The translations under genes were made by a program, and so were the position numbers. Below the pieces are notes generated by a model that was given only the letters and a program-made list of their open reading frames with translations, was not told the DNA's origin and did no database searches. Of a stretch of 64,000 nucleotides of DNA, positions 45,105-53,440 are shown in pieces (position 1 is the first letter of the stretch; each line of letters starts with the position of its first letter). Source of the stretch: Gammaproteobacteria bacterium (GTDB lineage Bacteria > Pseudomonadota > Gammaproteobacteria > Pseudomonadales > Pseudomonadaceae); assembly GCA_903970465.1 (NCBI GenBank), contig CAJCIO010000149.1:1-64000 (forward strand), written 5' to 3'.

Positions 45105-45991
45105 TGCGCCAAGGCACTGCCGCCTTGCCCGGTGGGGTCGGCGCGTTCGCGCAAGCGGTGGCTGACTACCGAGGGCAGCACGGCTTGCACGTCTTCAGGT
45201 ATCACATAGTCGCGCCCCACCACCAAGGCCCAGGCCCGCGCCGCCGCCAACAAGGCCAGGCTGCCACGCGGCGACAATCCCCAGGCGAATTGGGGTTGTG
45301 TGCGCGTCGCCTCGACCAGGCGCAGGACATAATCGACCAGTGCATCGCTGACTCGCACGCGCTTAGCCTGGGCCTGCAACTCGGCGAGCTGTGCATGACT
45401 GAGCAACGCCGTCATGCGTGGCAGCAGATCCCGGCGCGCCTCGCCCAGCAGCAAGGCTTTTTCGGCCGCCTTGGCCGGATAACCAAGGGACAGACGCATG
45501 AGAAAGCGATCAAGCTGTGATTCCGGCAGGGCGAAGGTGCCGCCCTGGCTGCTGGGGTTCTGCGTGGCTATGACGAAAAACGGTTGCGGCAGCGGGCGTG
45601 TCGCGCCTTCGATGGTCACCTGCCCTTCTTCCATGGCTTCGAGTAGGGCGCTCTGGCTCTTGGGGGTGGCACGGTTGATTTCATCGGCCAGGATCAGTTC
45701 GGCGAAAATCGGCCCGGGGTGGAACACGAACTGGCCGCTGTCCTTGTCGAACACCGAGGTACCGAGGATGTCGCTGGGGAGCAGGTCGGAGGTGAACTGG
45801 ATGCGCTGAAAGCTCAGGCCCAATACTTTTGCCAGGGTATGGCTGAGGGTGGTCTTGCCCATGCCGGGCAGGTCTTCGATCAACAGATGACCGTTGGCGA
45901 TCAGGCAGGTCAGCGCCAGGCGAACCTGGACTTCCTTGCCCAGGAGTATTTCATTGACGGCTTGCAGACAGGCTTCAAGTGCATGACGCAT
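45074..45991 (-). CDS. MoxR family AAA+ ATPase
   Basis: This 305-residue ATPase has Walker A LPGMGKTT (42-49), Walker B LADEINRATPK, sensor and lid motifs typical of MoxR chaperones. ATG at 45991 (MRHALEAC) is preferred to the longer frame from 46021. It heads the operon with DUF58 and TgpA; such ATPases are thought to load metal or remodel partner VWA proteins. A small lipoprotein gene lies 73 bases upstream on the same strand. Confidence 0.9.
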   Translation of the reverse strand: MRHALEACLQAVNEILLGKEVQVRLALTCLIANGHLLIEDLPGMGKTTLSHTLAKVLGLSFQRIQFTSDLLPSDILGTSVFDKDSGQFVFHPGPIFAELILADEINRATPKSQSALLEAMEEGQVTIEGATRPLPQPFFVIATQNPSSQGGTFALPESQLDRFLMRLSLGYPAKAAEKALLLGEARRDLLPRMTALLSHAQLAELQAQAKRVRVSDALVDYVLRLVEATRTQPQFAWGLSPRGSLALLAAARAWALVVGRDYVIPEDVQAVLPSVVSHRLRERADPTGQGGSALAQWLLREVPTL

Positions 45992-46064
45992 GGCTCGACG
46001 CTCCCTGTACCGATAGCCCAAGGCACCTGCCGCCGGCCTGGCAGACAGTACCTACTGCGGACGA

Positions 46065-46343
46065 TCAACGCCCGGCGCGAGACTCACGAATGTAGAAGCG
46101 TGCCTTCTCGGCCTTGCTGTCGCAACCCTCGAACGCTTCGACTTGCTGTTGGGTCTTGGCGCCAGTCAACAGGCCCAGCGCCTTGGAGTAGCTCACCGTG
46201 CCGGCAAAACCTTCGGCCTTGGCCAGGTCCAGTTCGTGCCAGGCGGCGTCCAGATTGGTGGCGCAGCTATCGCGATAGGCGGTCTTGCCGGCGCAACCCG
46301 TCAGTACCAAAGCAAACAACGGCACACAGATCCAGGCTTTCAT
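46065..46343 (-). CDS. Small putative lipoprotein
   Basis: This 92-residue protein has a lipoprotein signal peptide ending LVLTGC, with Cys17 lipidated. The mature part is helical and has two more cysteines (about 26 and 73) that could form a disulfide. ATG at 46343 has GAGGTG upstream; the longer frame to 46394 is ignored. No family recognised. It lies just upstream of the MoxR operon on the same strand and may belong to it. Confidence 0.75.
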   Translation of the reverse strand: MKAWICVPLFALVLTGCAGKTAYRDSCATNLDAAWHELDLAKAEGFAGTVSYSKALGLLTGAKTQQQVEAFEGCDSKAEKARFYIRESRAGR

Positions 46344-46500
46344 GGGTGACACCTCGAGAAAAAACATAGGGTAGTGCCCAATCAGACGTTTCACCTAGCG
46401 ATAAGTGCCGTTCGTCTGCTCTTTTTAACCGGTATTTCATACGCTGGAACTACCGATGCGTGGCATGCTGATGGCATTGCGGCGACGGGGGAATTGATCG

Positions 46501-47544
46501 GTGAAAAAGCGAGTGGCATTGGTCCTCGGCTCTGGCGGTGCGCGCGGTTATGCGCACATTGGGGTGATCGAGGAAATCGAACGGCGCGGCTACGAAATCG
46601 GCTGCATTGCCGGATGCTCCATGGGCGCGGTGGTGGGGGGCATTTACGCCGCCGGCAAGCTCGATGAATACCGGCACTGGATAGAGAGCCTGGATTATCT
46701 CGACGTACTGCGCCTGGTGGATGTCAGTTTCAAGCTGGGCGCCATCCGTGGCGAGAAGGTGTTCGGGCAAATTCGAAAGATCGTCGGCGAGATTAATATC
46801 GAGGACCTGCGCATTCCTTACACTGCCGTCGCCACCGACCTGACGAACCAACAGGAGATCTGGTTTCAGGAAGGTTGCTTGCACCAGGCCATGCGCGCTT
46901 CGGCGGCGATCCCGAGTCTGTTCACCCCGGTAGTCCAGGGCAATCGCACGCTAGTCGATGGCGGCTTGTTGAATCCGTTGCCGATCGTGCCGGTGGTGTC
47001 CAGCCACTGCGACCTGATCATTGCCGTGAACCTCAACTCCACGGCGCAGAATCATTACACGCTGCCGGTGATCGAGCGGCCGGCGGCGTTCCGTTTGCGC
47101 TTCGATCAATTGCTCAGCTCGCTGGGGTCGCATTTGCCGTTCCGGCGCAAGCAAGCCGAGCAACTGCTGCGCCTGGAGCAACAGAGCCTGCTGGCCGATG
47201 CCGCCGTGCTGCCCAATCCGTGGCTGGCCGAAGCCGCCAACCCGGCGATGCAACAAGCGGCTGCCGCACCGCTGGCCGAAGCCGCGCCCAAATCGGCGAC
47301 CGGCTCGGTGATCATCGACAACGTCGGCCCGGCCTCCTTGCTGGACCTGATCAACCAGAGTTTCGAGGTCATGCAGACCTCGCTGGCGCAGTACAAGATT
47401 GCCGGCTATCCACCGGACGTCTTGATCAATGTGCCGAAGCGGGTTTGCCGGTTTTTCGAGTTCTACAAGGCGCCGGAACTGATCGCCCTGGGGCGGGATA
47501 TCGCCAGCGATACGCTGGACAACTACGAGTCGCAGCAGCACTGA
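46501..47544 (+). CDS. Patatin-like phospholipase (RssA-like)
   Basis: This 347-residue enzyme has the patatin core: oxyanion loop GSGGARGYAH (10-19), nucleophile GCSMG (Ser40) and catalytic Asp in DGGLLNP near 154. The catalytic dyad is intact. It has no signal peptide and is expected to be cytosolic. The start is GTG at 46501, preceded by GGGGGAATT. It is convergent with kdpE. The physiological lipid is not known. Confidence 0.88.
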   Translation: MKKRVALVLGSGGARGYAHIGVIEEIERRGYEIGCIAGCSMGAVVGGIYAAGKLDEYRHWIESLDYLDVLRLVDVSFKLGAIRGEKVFGQIRKIVGEINIEDLRIPYTAVATDLTNQQEIWFQEGCLHQAMRASAAIPSLFTPVVQGNRTLVDGGLLNPLPIVPVVSSHCDLIIAVNLNSTAQNHYTLPVIERPAAFRLRFDQLLSSLGSHLPFRRKQAEQLLRLEQQSLLADAAVLPNPWLAEAANPAMQQAAAAPLAEAAPKSATGSVIIDNVGPASLLDLINQSFEVMQTSLAQYKIAGYPPDVLINVPKRVCRFFEFYKAPELIALGRDIASDTLDNYESQQH

Positions 47545-47579
47545 AAAATCTGCAGCGAGGGGGCTGCGCACCAAAAGCA

Positions 47580-48266
47580 CTAAAGCATTCGATACCCCAC
47601 CCCAGGCTCGGTGACGATATAGCGCGGCGCGGTGGGGTCGTCGCCGAGCTTGTGGCGCAGATGGCCAACCACGATACGCAGGTAATGACTGTCCTCGGCG
47701 TGGCTCGGCCCCCAGATGTCCTTGAGCAACTGCTGCTGGGTCAGCACGCGGCCGGCATGCTGGGCCAGTAACGCCAGCAGCGCGTACTCCTTGCGAGTCA
47801 GGGTTACCGTCAGGCCCGCCAGCGACACCTGCCGGGACGCCAGATCGATACTCAACTCGCCCCGCGTCAGGATCGCCGAACTGCTGCCCGGCACCACTGC
47901 GGCCTGACGCAACAACACCCGCACCCGGGCGAGGAATTCCTGGATGCCAAAGGGCTTGCTCACGTAATCATTGGCGCCGCCGTCCAGCGCCTCGACCTTG
48001 TCGCTCTCCCCGGCGCGCACCGACAACACCAGCACCGGCACCGCCGACCATTGCCGCAACTCGCGCAGCACCGCTTGGCCATCCATGTCCGGCAGGCCGA
48101 GATCCAGCACCACCAGCGCGGGGCTTGCCAGCGCGGCCTGAGTCAGACCCTCCTCACCGCTGCCTGCCTCGATCACCTGGTAACCCTGGGAGCTGAGGCT
48201 GATGCGCAGGAACTTGCGGATCTGTGGTTCGTCGTCGATGACCAGAATGGTGGGGGGCTGACTCAT
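47580..48266 (-). CDS. kdpE: KdpE response regulator
   Basis: This 228-residue OmpR-type regulator has a receiver (acceptor Asp55 in VLDLGLPDMDG) and a winged-helix DNA-binding domain (about 130-225). The sequence matches KdpE, which with sensor KdpD turns on the high-affinity potassium pump KdpFABC. Here no kdpFABC genes and no intact kdpD are next to it; only a scrap of kdpD lies three bases upstream. It may therefore be unregulated, driven by another kinase, or a decaying relic, though its own frame is complete. Confidence 0.88.
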   Translation of the reverse strand: MSQPPTILVIDDEPQIRKFLRISLSSQGYQVIEAGSGEEGLTQAALASPALVVLDLGLPDMDGQAVLRELRQWSAVPVLVLSVRAGESDKVEALDGGANDYVSKPFGIQEFLARVRVLLRQAAVVPGSSSAILTRGELSIDLASRQVSLAGLTVTLTRKEYALLALLAQHAGRVLTQQQLLKDIWGPSHAEDSHYLRIVVGHLRHKLGDDPTAPRYIVTEPGVGYRML

Positions 48267-48269
48267 GGT

Positions 48270-48402
48270 TCAGGCATCTTCCAAATCGCCGGGCTGGCGC
48301 TGCAGCGGCAAGCATAAAGTGATGCAAGGGCCTTTGCCATCGATGCCCGCGCCGACTTCGATGCGCTGCGGCGACAGGCGTATTATCAGTACGACCAATC
48401 CA
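48270..48402 (-). pseudogene. kdpD: Remnant of kdpD (sensor kinase C-terminal end)
   Basis: Read on the minus strand, the bases before the TGA at 48272-48270 translate to RIEVGAGIDGKGPCITLCLP followed by LQRQPGDLEDA, the expected last 30 residues of a KdpD-type histidine kinase (G-box remnant and final LPL). Further upstream (about 48370-48402) the frame has only weak similarity, and the rest of a 900-residue kinase is absent. The tail keeps the usual distance to kdpE. This looks like an internal deletion that removed most of kdpD. Confidence 0.6.
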
Positions 48403-48628
48403 AAGCATCCTACTTCAGGGGAGTGACAAGGATAAATCCGCATAAAAATTCGCCAGAAACGCAGATGTATCTAGACTGATACATTCAGGAAATGCCCGGC
48501 ATACTTATCCCCTGTACCGTCCGGCCACCGGACGCTGCAGTCGACAGATCGCACGCTCTTTGCGACCCGCAACTGTCCTGCACTTTACACCCCGCCGCCT
48601 GCCGCAAGGCCGGCGGCCTACCAGGCAG

Positions 48629-49405
48629 ATGACCGCAAGCATGCAGAACTCCCCGATCTCCTCCAGCGATGCCAGCAAAGCTTCCCTCGGTGAAGACGAA
48701 AAACGCTGGAACACCCGCGCGCTCATCGTTGACGACGACGTGCCGATTCGCGAGCTGCTGATCGATTACCTGGCCCGCTTCGGCATCCTCGGCTTCGGCG
48801 TGACCGATGGCGAGGGCATGCGCCAGGCGTTGCAGGAAGACGTCTTCGACGTCGTGGTGCTGGACCTGATGCTGCCCGGCGAAGACGGCTTGTCCCTATG
48901 CCGCTGGCTGCGTGCCGAATCGGATATTCCGATTCTGATGCTCACCGCGCGTTGCGAACCGACCGACCGTATCATCGGCCTTGAATTGGGCGCCGACGAT
49001 TACATGGCCAAGCCCTTCGAGCCTCGTGAACTGGTGGCGCGTATTCAGACCATCCTGCGCCGCGTGCGTGACGATCGCAGCGACCAGCGTGGCAACGTGC
49101 GCTTCGATAACTGGCGCCTGAACAGCGTGCTGCGCCAGTTGATCTCCGCCGATGGCCTGGTGGTGCCGCTGTCCAATGCCGAATTCCGCCTGTTATGGGT
49201 TTTCCTTGAGCGACCACGCCGGGTGCTGAGCCGCGAGCAACTGCTGGATGCCGCCCGGGGCCGCTCGATCGAAGCCTTCGACCGCAGCATCGACCTGCTG
49301 GTCTCGCGCCTGCGGCAGAAACTCGGTGACGATCCAAAAGCCCCACAGTTGATCAAGACCGTGCGTGGCGAAGGCTACCTGTTCGATGCGAGAGAAATTG
49401 GCTGA
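48629..49405 (+). CDS. OmpR-family response regulator
   Basis: This 258-residue regulator has an unusual Ser-rich lead of about 28 residues, a receiver (Asp35-Asp36, acceptor Asp79 in VVLDLMLPGEDG, Lys in KPFEPRE), and a winged-helix domain ending VRGEGYLFD. Start sites at 48629 and 48641 are both possible; a TTG at 48560 seems too far upstream. Its stop overlaps the start of the histidine kinase gene (TGATG), so the two form a two-component system. The stimulus is unknown. Confidence 0.88.
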   Translation: MTASMQNSPISSSDASKASLGEDEKRWNTRALIVDDDVPIRELLIDYLARFGILGFGVTDGEGMRQALQEDVFDVVVLDLMLPGEDGLSLCRWLRAESDIPILMLTARCEPTDRIIGLELGADDYMAKPFEPRELVARIQTILRRVRDDRSDQRGNVRFDNWRLNSVLRQLISADGLVVPLSNAEFRLLWVFLERPRRVLSREQLLDAARGRSIEAFDRSIDLLVSRLRQKLGDDPKAPQLIKTVRGEGYLFDAREIG

Positions 49406-50505
49406 TGCGAGGCGATACGCTGTTCGCCAGGCTGTTCGGCGTCTCGCTGGGGGCGATCATCATCGCCCACCTGCTTGCGTTTCTGTGGTTCCAGGCGTAT
49501 GGCGGCCCACCGCCGCCGCCCCCTCCTCCGCACATGCAGCCGAACGAGTCGTTTGTCGACAGCGCCAATGCCAGCGCCGATGAAAAGATCGAGGAATTCG
49601 AGCGCAACCAACACCTGCGCCCGCGTCAGCGCCCGTGGTGGGGCGGGCCACTGGTGCCTTTCATATTTCAATTCTTCATCCTGATCATCGCTGCCTGGTA
49701 TGGTGCCAAGTTGCTTGCGCGTCCCATCCAGCGCTTCAGCGAAGCCGCCGAACGCCTGAGTGAAAACCTCGATGCGCCAGCCCTGGAAGAAACCGGCCCT
49801 CGTGAAGCGCGGCGAGCGGCCAGCACTTTCAATCTGATGCAACGGCGCATCCGCGAACAGGTGCAGCAGCGTTCACGCATGCTCGGCGCGGTGTCCCACG
49901 ACCTGCGCACGCCGCTGTCACGGCTCAAGTTGCGCCTGGAACAGATCGACAACGAGAAACTCCAGGGTCAGATGCGCCAGGATCTGGACGACATGATCAG
50001 CATGCTCGACTCCACCCTCACCTACCTGCACGAACAGCGCACCAGCGAGGCCCTGCAGCGCTACGACCTGCAGGCGCTGGTGGAATCGCTCTGCGAAAAC
50101 GCCGAAGACAACGGTGCACTGGTCGAAGCCCGCGGCCAGTGCGCGCCGCTGCAGACGCAGCCCATGGCGCTGCGTTCATGCTTGAGCAATCTGTTGGATA
50201 ACGCGCTGCGCTACGCCGGTGCGACCCAGATCGAAATCACCGATAGCGCCACCCAGGTGGTGGTGCGGGTGATCGATCACGGTCCAGGTATCAGTGCCGA
50301 CAAGCGCGAAGCGGTGTTCGAACCGTTTTTCCGCCTTGAAGGCTCGCGCAATCGCAATTCCGGCGGCGTAGGGCTGGGCATGACCATCGCCAAGGAGGCC
50401 GCTCATCGCCTCGGCGGCAGCCTCAGCCTGGAGGAAACACCCGGCGGAGGCCTGACGGCCGTGGTTCGCCTGCCCCGCAGCGAGCAAGCCGCGCTCAAGA
50501 CCTAG
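49405..50505 (+). CDS. EnvZ-like sensor histidine kinase
   Basis: This 366-residue membrane kinase has helices at about 10-30 and 86-108 flanking a short periplasmic loop of about 55 residues with a PPPPPPP run and a Trp-rich end (RPWWGG). A HAMP domain, phospho-acceptor His165 in VSHDLRTPLSRL, and an ATP-binding domain with N-box NLLDNALRYA and G2-box GLGMTIAKEA follow. The small periplasmic domain resembles kinases that sense membrane or periplasmic proteins rather than small solutes. It is cotranslated with the regulator. Confidence 0.9.
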   Translation: MRGDTLFARLFGVSLGAIIIAHLLAFLWFQAYGGPPPPPPPPHMQPNESFVDSANASADEKIEEFERNQHLRPRQRPWWGGPLVPFIFQFFILIIAAWYGAKLLARPIQRFSEAAERLSENLDAPALEETGPREARRAASTFNLMQRRIREQVQQRSRMLGAVSHDLRTPLSRLKLRLEQIDNEKLQGQMRQDLDDMISMLDSTLTYLHEQRTSEALQRYDLQALVESLCENAEDNGALVEARGQCAPLQTQPMALRSCLSNLLDNALRYAGATQIEITDSATQVVVRVIDHGPGISADKREAVFEPFFRLEGSRNRNSGGVGLGMTIAKEAAHRLGGSLSLEETPGGGLTAVVRLPRSEQAALKT

Positions 50506-50603
50506 CAGCGCCGATACAATCGCCACACACGCTGGACATACTTTGTTGCAATTCTCCATGGGCCGGTGGACCGTCACCGGCCCAACACAGGGGAGCATGC
50601 CCA

Positions 50604-51389
50604 ATGATCAGTGGCATCAGCAGTTCTTCGAGCTATTACAGCTCACTCAGCAGCACAAACAGCACGACCAGTACCACCACCAGCGCCGCTGCCGCCAAGA
50701 AATTCCAGGAGCAGCTGTTCGCCAGTCTGGACACCGACGGCGACGGCTCGGTCAGCAGCACCGAGCTGAGCACTGCGCTGTCCAGCAGCGAAAGCAGCGG
50801 CGACAAAGGTCTGAGCGGTATTCTGGTGAGCTTGAGCCAGAACTTCAGCAAGCTCGATGGCGACTCCAGCAGCGGGTTGAGCCTGGATGAGCTGGAGGCA
50901 GGCACTCAGCCACCGAGTGACGGCCCTGGCGACAGCCAGATGGTCGACGACCTGCTCGCCTCTCTGGACAGCAATGGCGACGGCTCGGTCAGCAGCGACG
51001 AGTTGAGCACCGCACTGAGCAGCGCTGGCAGCAGCACCGACAGCAGCAAGGTGTTTTCGGCGCTGGATACCAACAAGGACGGCACCATCAGCTCAGACGA
51101 GTTGGCCGCTGCCATGGCCCCTCCGCCACCGCCACCCGCTCAGAACTCCAGCTCGACCTCCAGCGATGCCTTGTTCAGCGCCCTAGACAGCGATGGCAAT
51201 GGCAGCATCTCGGCCTCCGAGTTGAGCAGCGCGATGAGCAGCGACAGCTCCAGCACCAGCAGCTCTGACAGCAGCAGTAGCCAGAGTGAAACGTCTGCAG
51301 CACTGAGCAAACTGATCGCCAGCATCAATCGCGAGTATCAGTTGGATAACAGCCAGAGTGTGGGTAGTCAGTTGACTGCTTCTGCGTGA
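50604..51389 (+). CDS. Serine-rich protein with five EF-hand loops
   Basis: This 261-residue protein has an N-terminal Ser/Thr-rich stretch (1-30) and five 12-residue EF-hand-type loops at 43-54 (DTDGDGSVSSTE), 85-96, 122-133, 155-166 and 195-206. Four fit the calcium-binding consensus; the second is less standard (Ser at ligand positions). A seven-Pro run (173-179) and Ser repeats (208-230) link them. No signal peptide is seen. It resembles XopAW-like EF-hand proteins of plant-associated bacteria. GGGGAG precedes the ATG. It follows the two-component genes by about 100 bases, with an own ribosome binding site. Confidence 0.85.
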   Translation: MISGISSSSSYYSSLSSTNSTTSTTTSAAAAKKFQEQLFASLDTDGDGSVSSTELSTALSSSESSGDKGLSGILVSLSQNFSKLDGDSSSGLSLDELEAGTQPPSDGPGDSQMVDDLLASLDSNGDGSVSSDELSTALSSAGSSTDSSKVFSALDTNKDGTISSDELAAAMAPPPPPPAQNSSSTSSDALFSALDSDGNGSISASELSSAMSSDSSSTSSSDSSSSQSETSAALSKLIASINREYQLDNSQSVGSQLTASA

Positions 51390-51397
51390 AGCCATTG

Positions 51398-51490
51398 CCC
51401 TGTAGCGAGGGGGCCTGCCCCCGAAAAATATAGAACCAGCGACATTGCATCGTCTGGCATTTTTCGGAGGCAAGCCTCCTCGCTACAGGG
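51398..51490. repeat. REP pair, GTAGCGAGG family
   Basis: CCCTGTAGCGAGGGGGCCTG... (51398-51429) pairs with its near reverse complement at 51459-51490 (CTCCTCGCTACAGGG) across a 29-base loop. It lies between the convergent EF-hand and AI-2E genes. The core differs from the two other REP types in the window. Confidence 0.88.
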
Positions 51491-51501
51491 ATGGATGTGG
51501 T

Positions 51502-52542
51502 TCAGACTGCCTTCTGCGTACGCGTCCAGTCCATCAGCAAACTGTAGGCCACCGCCAGCAGCGTCGGGCCGATGAACAGTCCGATGAAACCGAACGCCAG
51601 CAACCCGCCAAATACCCCCAGCAGCACAATCACCAACGGCAGATCACCACCCCGGCTGATCAGATACGGCTTGAGCACGTTGTCGACGCCACTGATGACG
51701 AACGTCCCGTAGACGCCGAGAAAGATCGCCATCCCGTAGTCGCCCTTCCACGCCAGCCACAGTGTCGCTGGTACCCATGCCAGGGGCGGCCCCATGGGGA
51801 TCAGGCTGAGCATGAAGGTGGCTATGCCCAGCACCAGCGCGCCCGGTACACCGGCAATCAAAAAGCCGATCAGCGCCAGCAGCGCCTGCGCGGCTGCCGT
51901 ACCGATCACGCCATTGACCACCCGCTGAACCGTACCGGCCACCAGCTCCAGGTAGTAACCGGCCCGCTCGGCGATCAAGCGTTCCAGCAAGCGCAGCACA
52001 AAGGCTTCGACCCGGGGCCCATCACGGTAGAAGAAAAACACGAACACCAGGCTCAAGGTCAACTCCAGCAAGCCGCCGCCCACTTGCGCGCTGCGTGCGA
52101 GCAACCAGTTGCCAACCTGGCCGAAGTACGGCTTGGCGCTCTGCAGCAAGGCCGCCCCCTGGTGGTCGAGGCTCTCCCAGGTCTGCAGCAGCCGTGGCCC
52201 TACCAGTGGAAGATTGCCCAGCCAGTCCGGCGCCGCCGGCAGGCCGTCGACCTGAACGTCCCGAATGAAAGACGTGGCGTCGCGCACATGATCGACCAGA
52301 TTGAAGCCCAGCCACACCAGCGGCAAGATCACCAGCAGCATCCAGCCGCAGGTCAGAATCGCTGCCGCCAAGGTTTCCCGTCCACCCAGCCAGCGGGTCA
52401 ACAGGCGCATCAACGGCCAACTGGCGTACGCGAGGATCGCCCCCCAGAGCAGCGCCGAAGCGAACGGCATCATCACCCACAGGCATGCCCCTAACAGCGC
52501 GAGCAGTAGAATCTGGACCAACAGGCGGTCGGTATTGAGCAT
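51502..52542 (-). CDS. AI-2E family transporter
   Basis: This 346-residue inner-membrane protein has about seven to eight helices, with the family regions FFYRDGPRVEAFVLRLLERL and GPPLAWVPATLWL. Members export various metabolites or ions; the autoinducer-2 name is historical. ATG at 52542 follows GGAG at proper spacing. It and the next upstream gene are 45 bases apart. Confidence 0.88.
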   Translation of the reverse strand: MLNTDRLLVQILLLALLGACLWVMMPFASALLWGAILAYASWPLMRLLTRWLGGRETLAAAILTCGWMLLVILPLVWLGFNLVDHVRDATSFIRDVQVDGLPAAPDWLGNLPLVGPRLLQTWESLDHQGAALLQSAKPYFGQVGNWLLARSAQVGGGLLELTLSLVFVFFFYRDGPRVEAFVLRLLERLIAERAGYYLELVAGTVQRVVNGVIGTAAAQALLALIGFLIAGVPGALVLGIATFMLSLIPMGPPLAWVPATLWLAWKGDYGMAIFLGVYGTFVISGVDNVLKPYLISRGGDLPLVIVLLGVFGGLLAFGFIGLFIGPTLLAVAYSLLMDWTRTQKAV

Positions 52543-52587
52543 TGCGGGCTCCACCCAAGAGAAAGCGGTACGGCTGCAGCCACAGGC

Positions 52588-53391
52588 TCAGCGAATCAGT
52601 GTGATGTGCAACCCAGGTTGCTCCAGGGCGCCCAGTTCGAGGCGGGTTTGCCGTACCCCGGCAGCGACCAATGCCGTTTGCCAGGCCGCAGCCCCCTGTC
52701 CGGCCAATGTGACCCGCAGACTGCTGTCGAGGTTCAGGGCGCGGCTCAATAAGGTCACCCAAGGTGCGGCCGGCGCCGAGGCCAGGGCCGGGTAATCGAG
52801 CATACCGGTGGTGCGCAGTTCGTTCAGCACAGTGGCAGGGGTGGGCAATACCTCGCCTAGCGGCGCATCGGCCGTGAACTGTTCGACGTGCATCGAAACG
52901 CGACGGTTGGTACGGGTGACGGAATAGACCGCCAACAGGGTATCGGCATCGGGTGAGGCCAGACGCAGGAGGAAGAACCTTTGCTGGTCATCGCCACCGA
53001 GCAGCTTGGCGTTGCTGAAGATCTCGTTGGCCCACAGGCTGCTTTCACCGCACTCTCGCGCCTCGCACAAGAACAACAACTGCGTGCCGGGGGTCTGCAA
53101 GCTTTGCCGGGCGGCGGCGAACGCCTCCCTGGCATCGCGCTCGGGCGGCAGTTCATAGGTCACCGAACTGACCTGGCCGCGGGCGTTGATCTGCGACTCC
53201 ATGCGCAGTTGCCCGCTGATCTTGCGCAAGGCGCCCAAGGGGTAGATGCGTTCCTGCTCGTTGGCGGCGCGCTGATCGACGATCTTGGCATCGACCTCCT
53301 GTAGCCGGACGCCAACGTCAACGGCCCAGGCAGCCGGCACGGCCAGCGATGAAAGCAACAGCGCAAGGCTGGCCAGGTGAGGCTTTATCAT
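52588..53391 (-). CDS. DUF4892 protein, secreted
   Basis: This 267-residue protein has a signal peptide (about 1-24, AAWAVD). The DUF4892 core includes FLCEARECGESSLWANEIF with two cysteines five residues apart. Family members are periplasmic or outer-membrane proteins of unknown role. ATG at 53391 follows GGAG by six bases; an earlier ATG at 53403 is possible. Confidence 0.8.
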   Translation of the reverse strand: MIKPHLASLALLLSSLAVPAAWAVDVGVRLQEVDAKIVDQRAANEQERIYPLGALRKISGQLRMESQINARGQVSSVTYELPPERDAREAFAAARQSLQTPGTQLLFLCEARECGESSLWANEIFSNAKLLGGDDQQRFFLLRLASPDADTLLAVYSVTRTNRRVSMHVEQFTADAPLGEVLPTPATVLNELRTTGMLDYPALASAPAAPWVTLLSRALNLDSSLRVTLAGQGAAAWQTALVAAGVRQTRLELGALEQPGLHITLIR

Positions 53392-53440
53392 GGTTGTCTC
53401 CATTTCAACCCGCCAAGCCTCGGCAGTTCACTGGTGCAAG

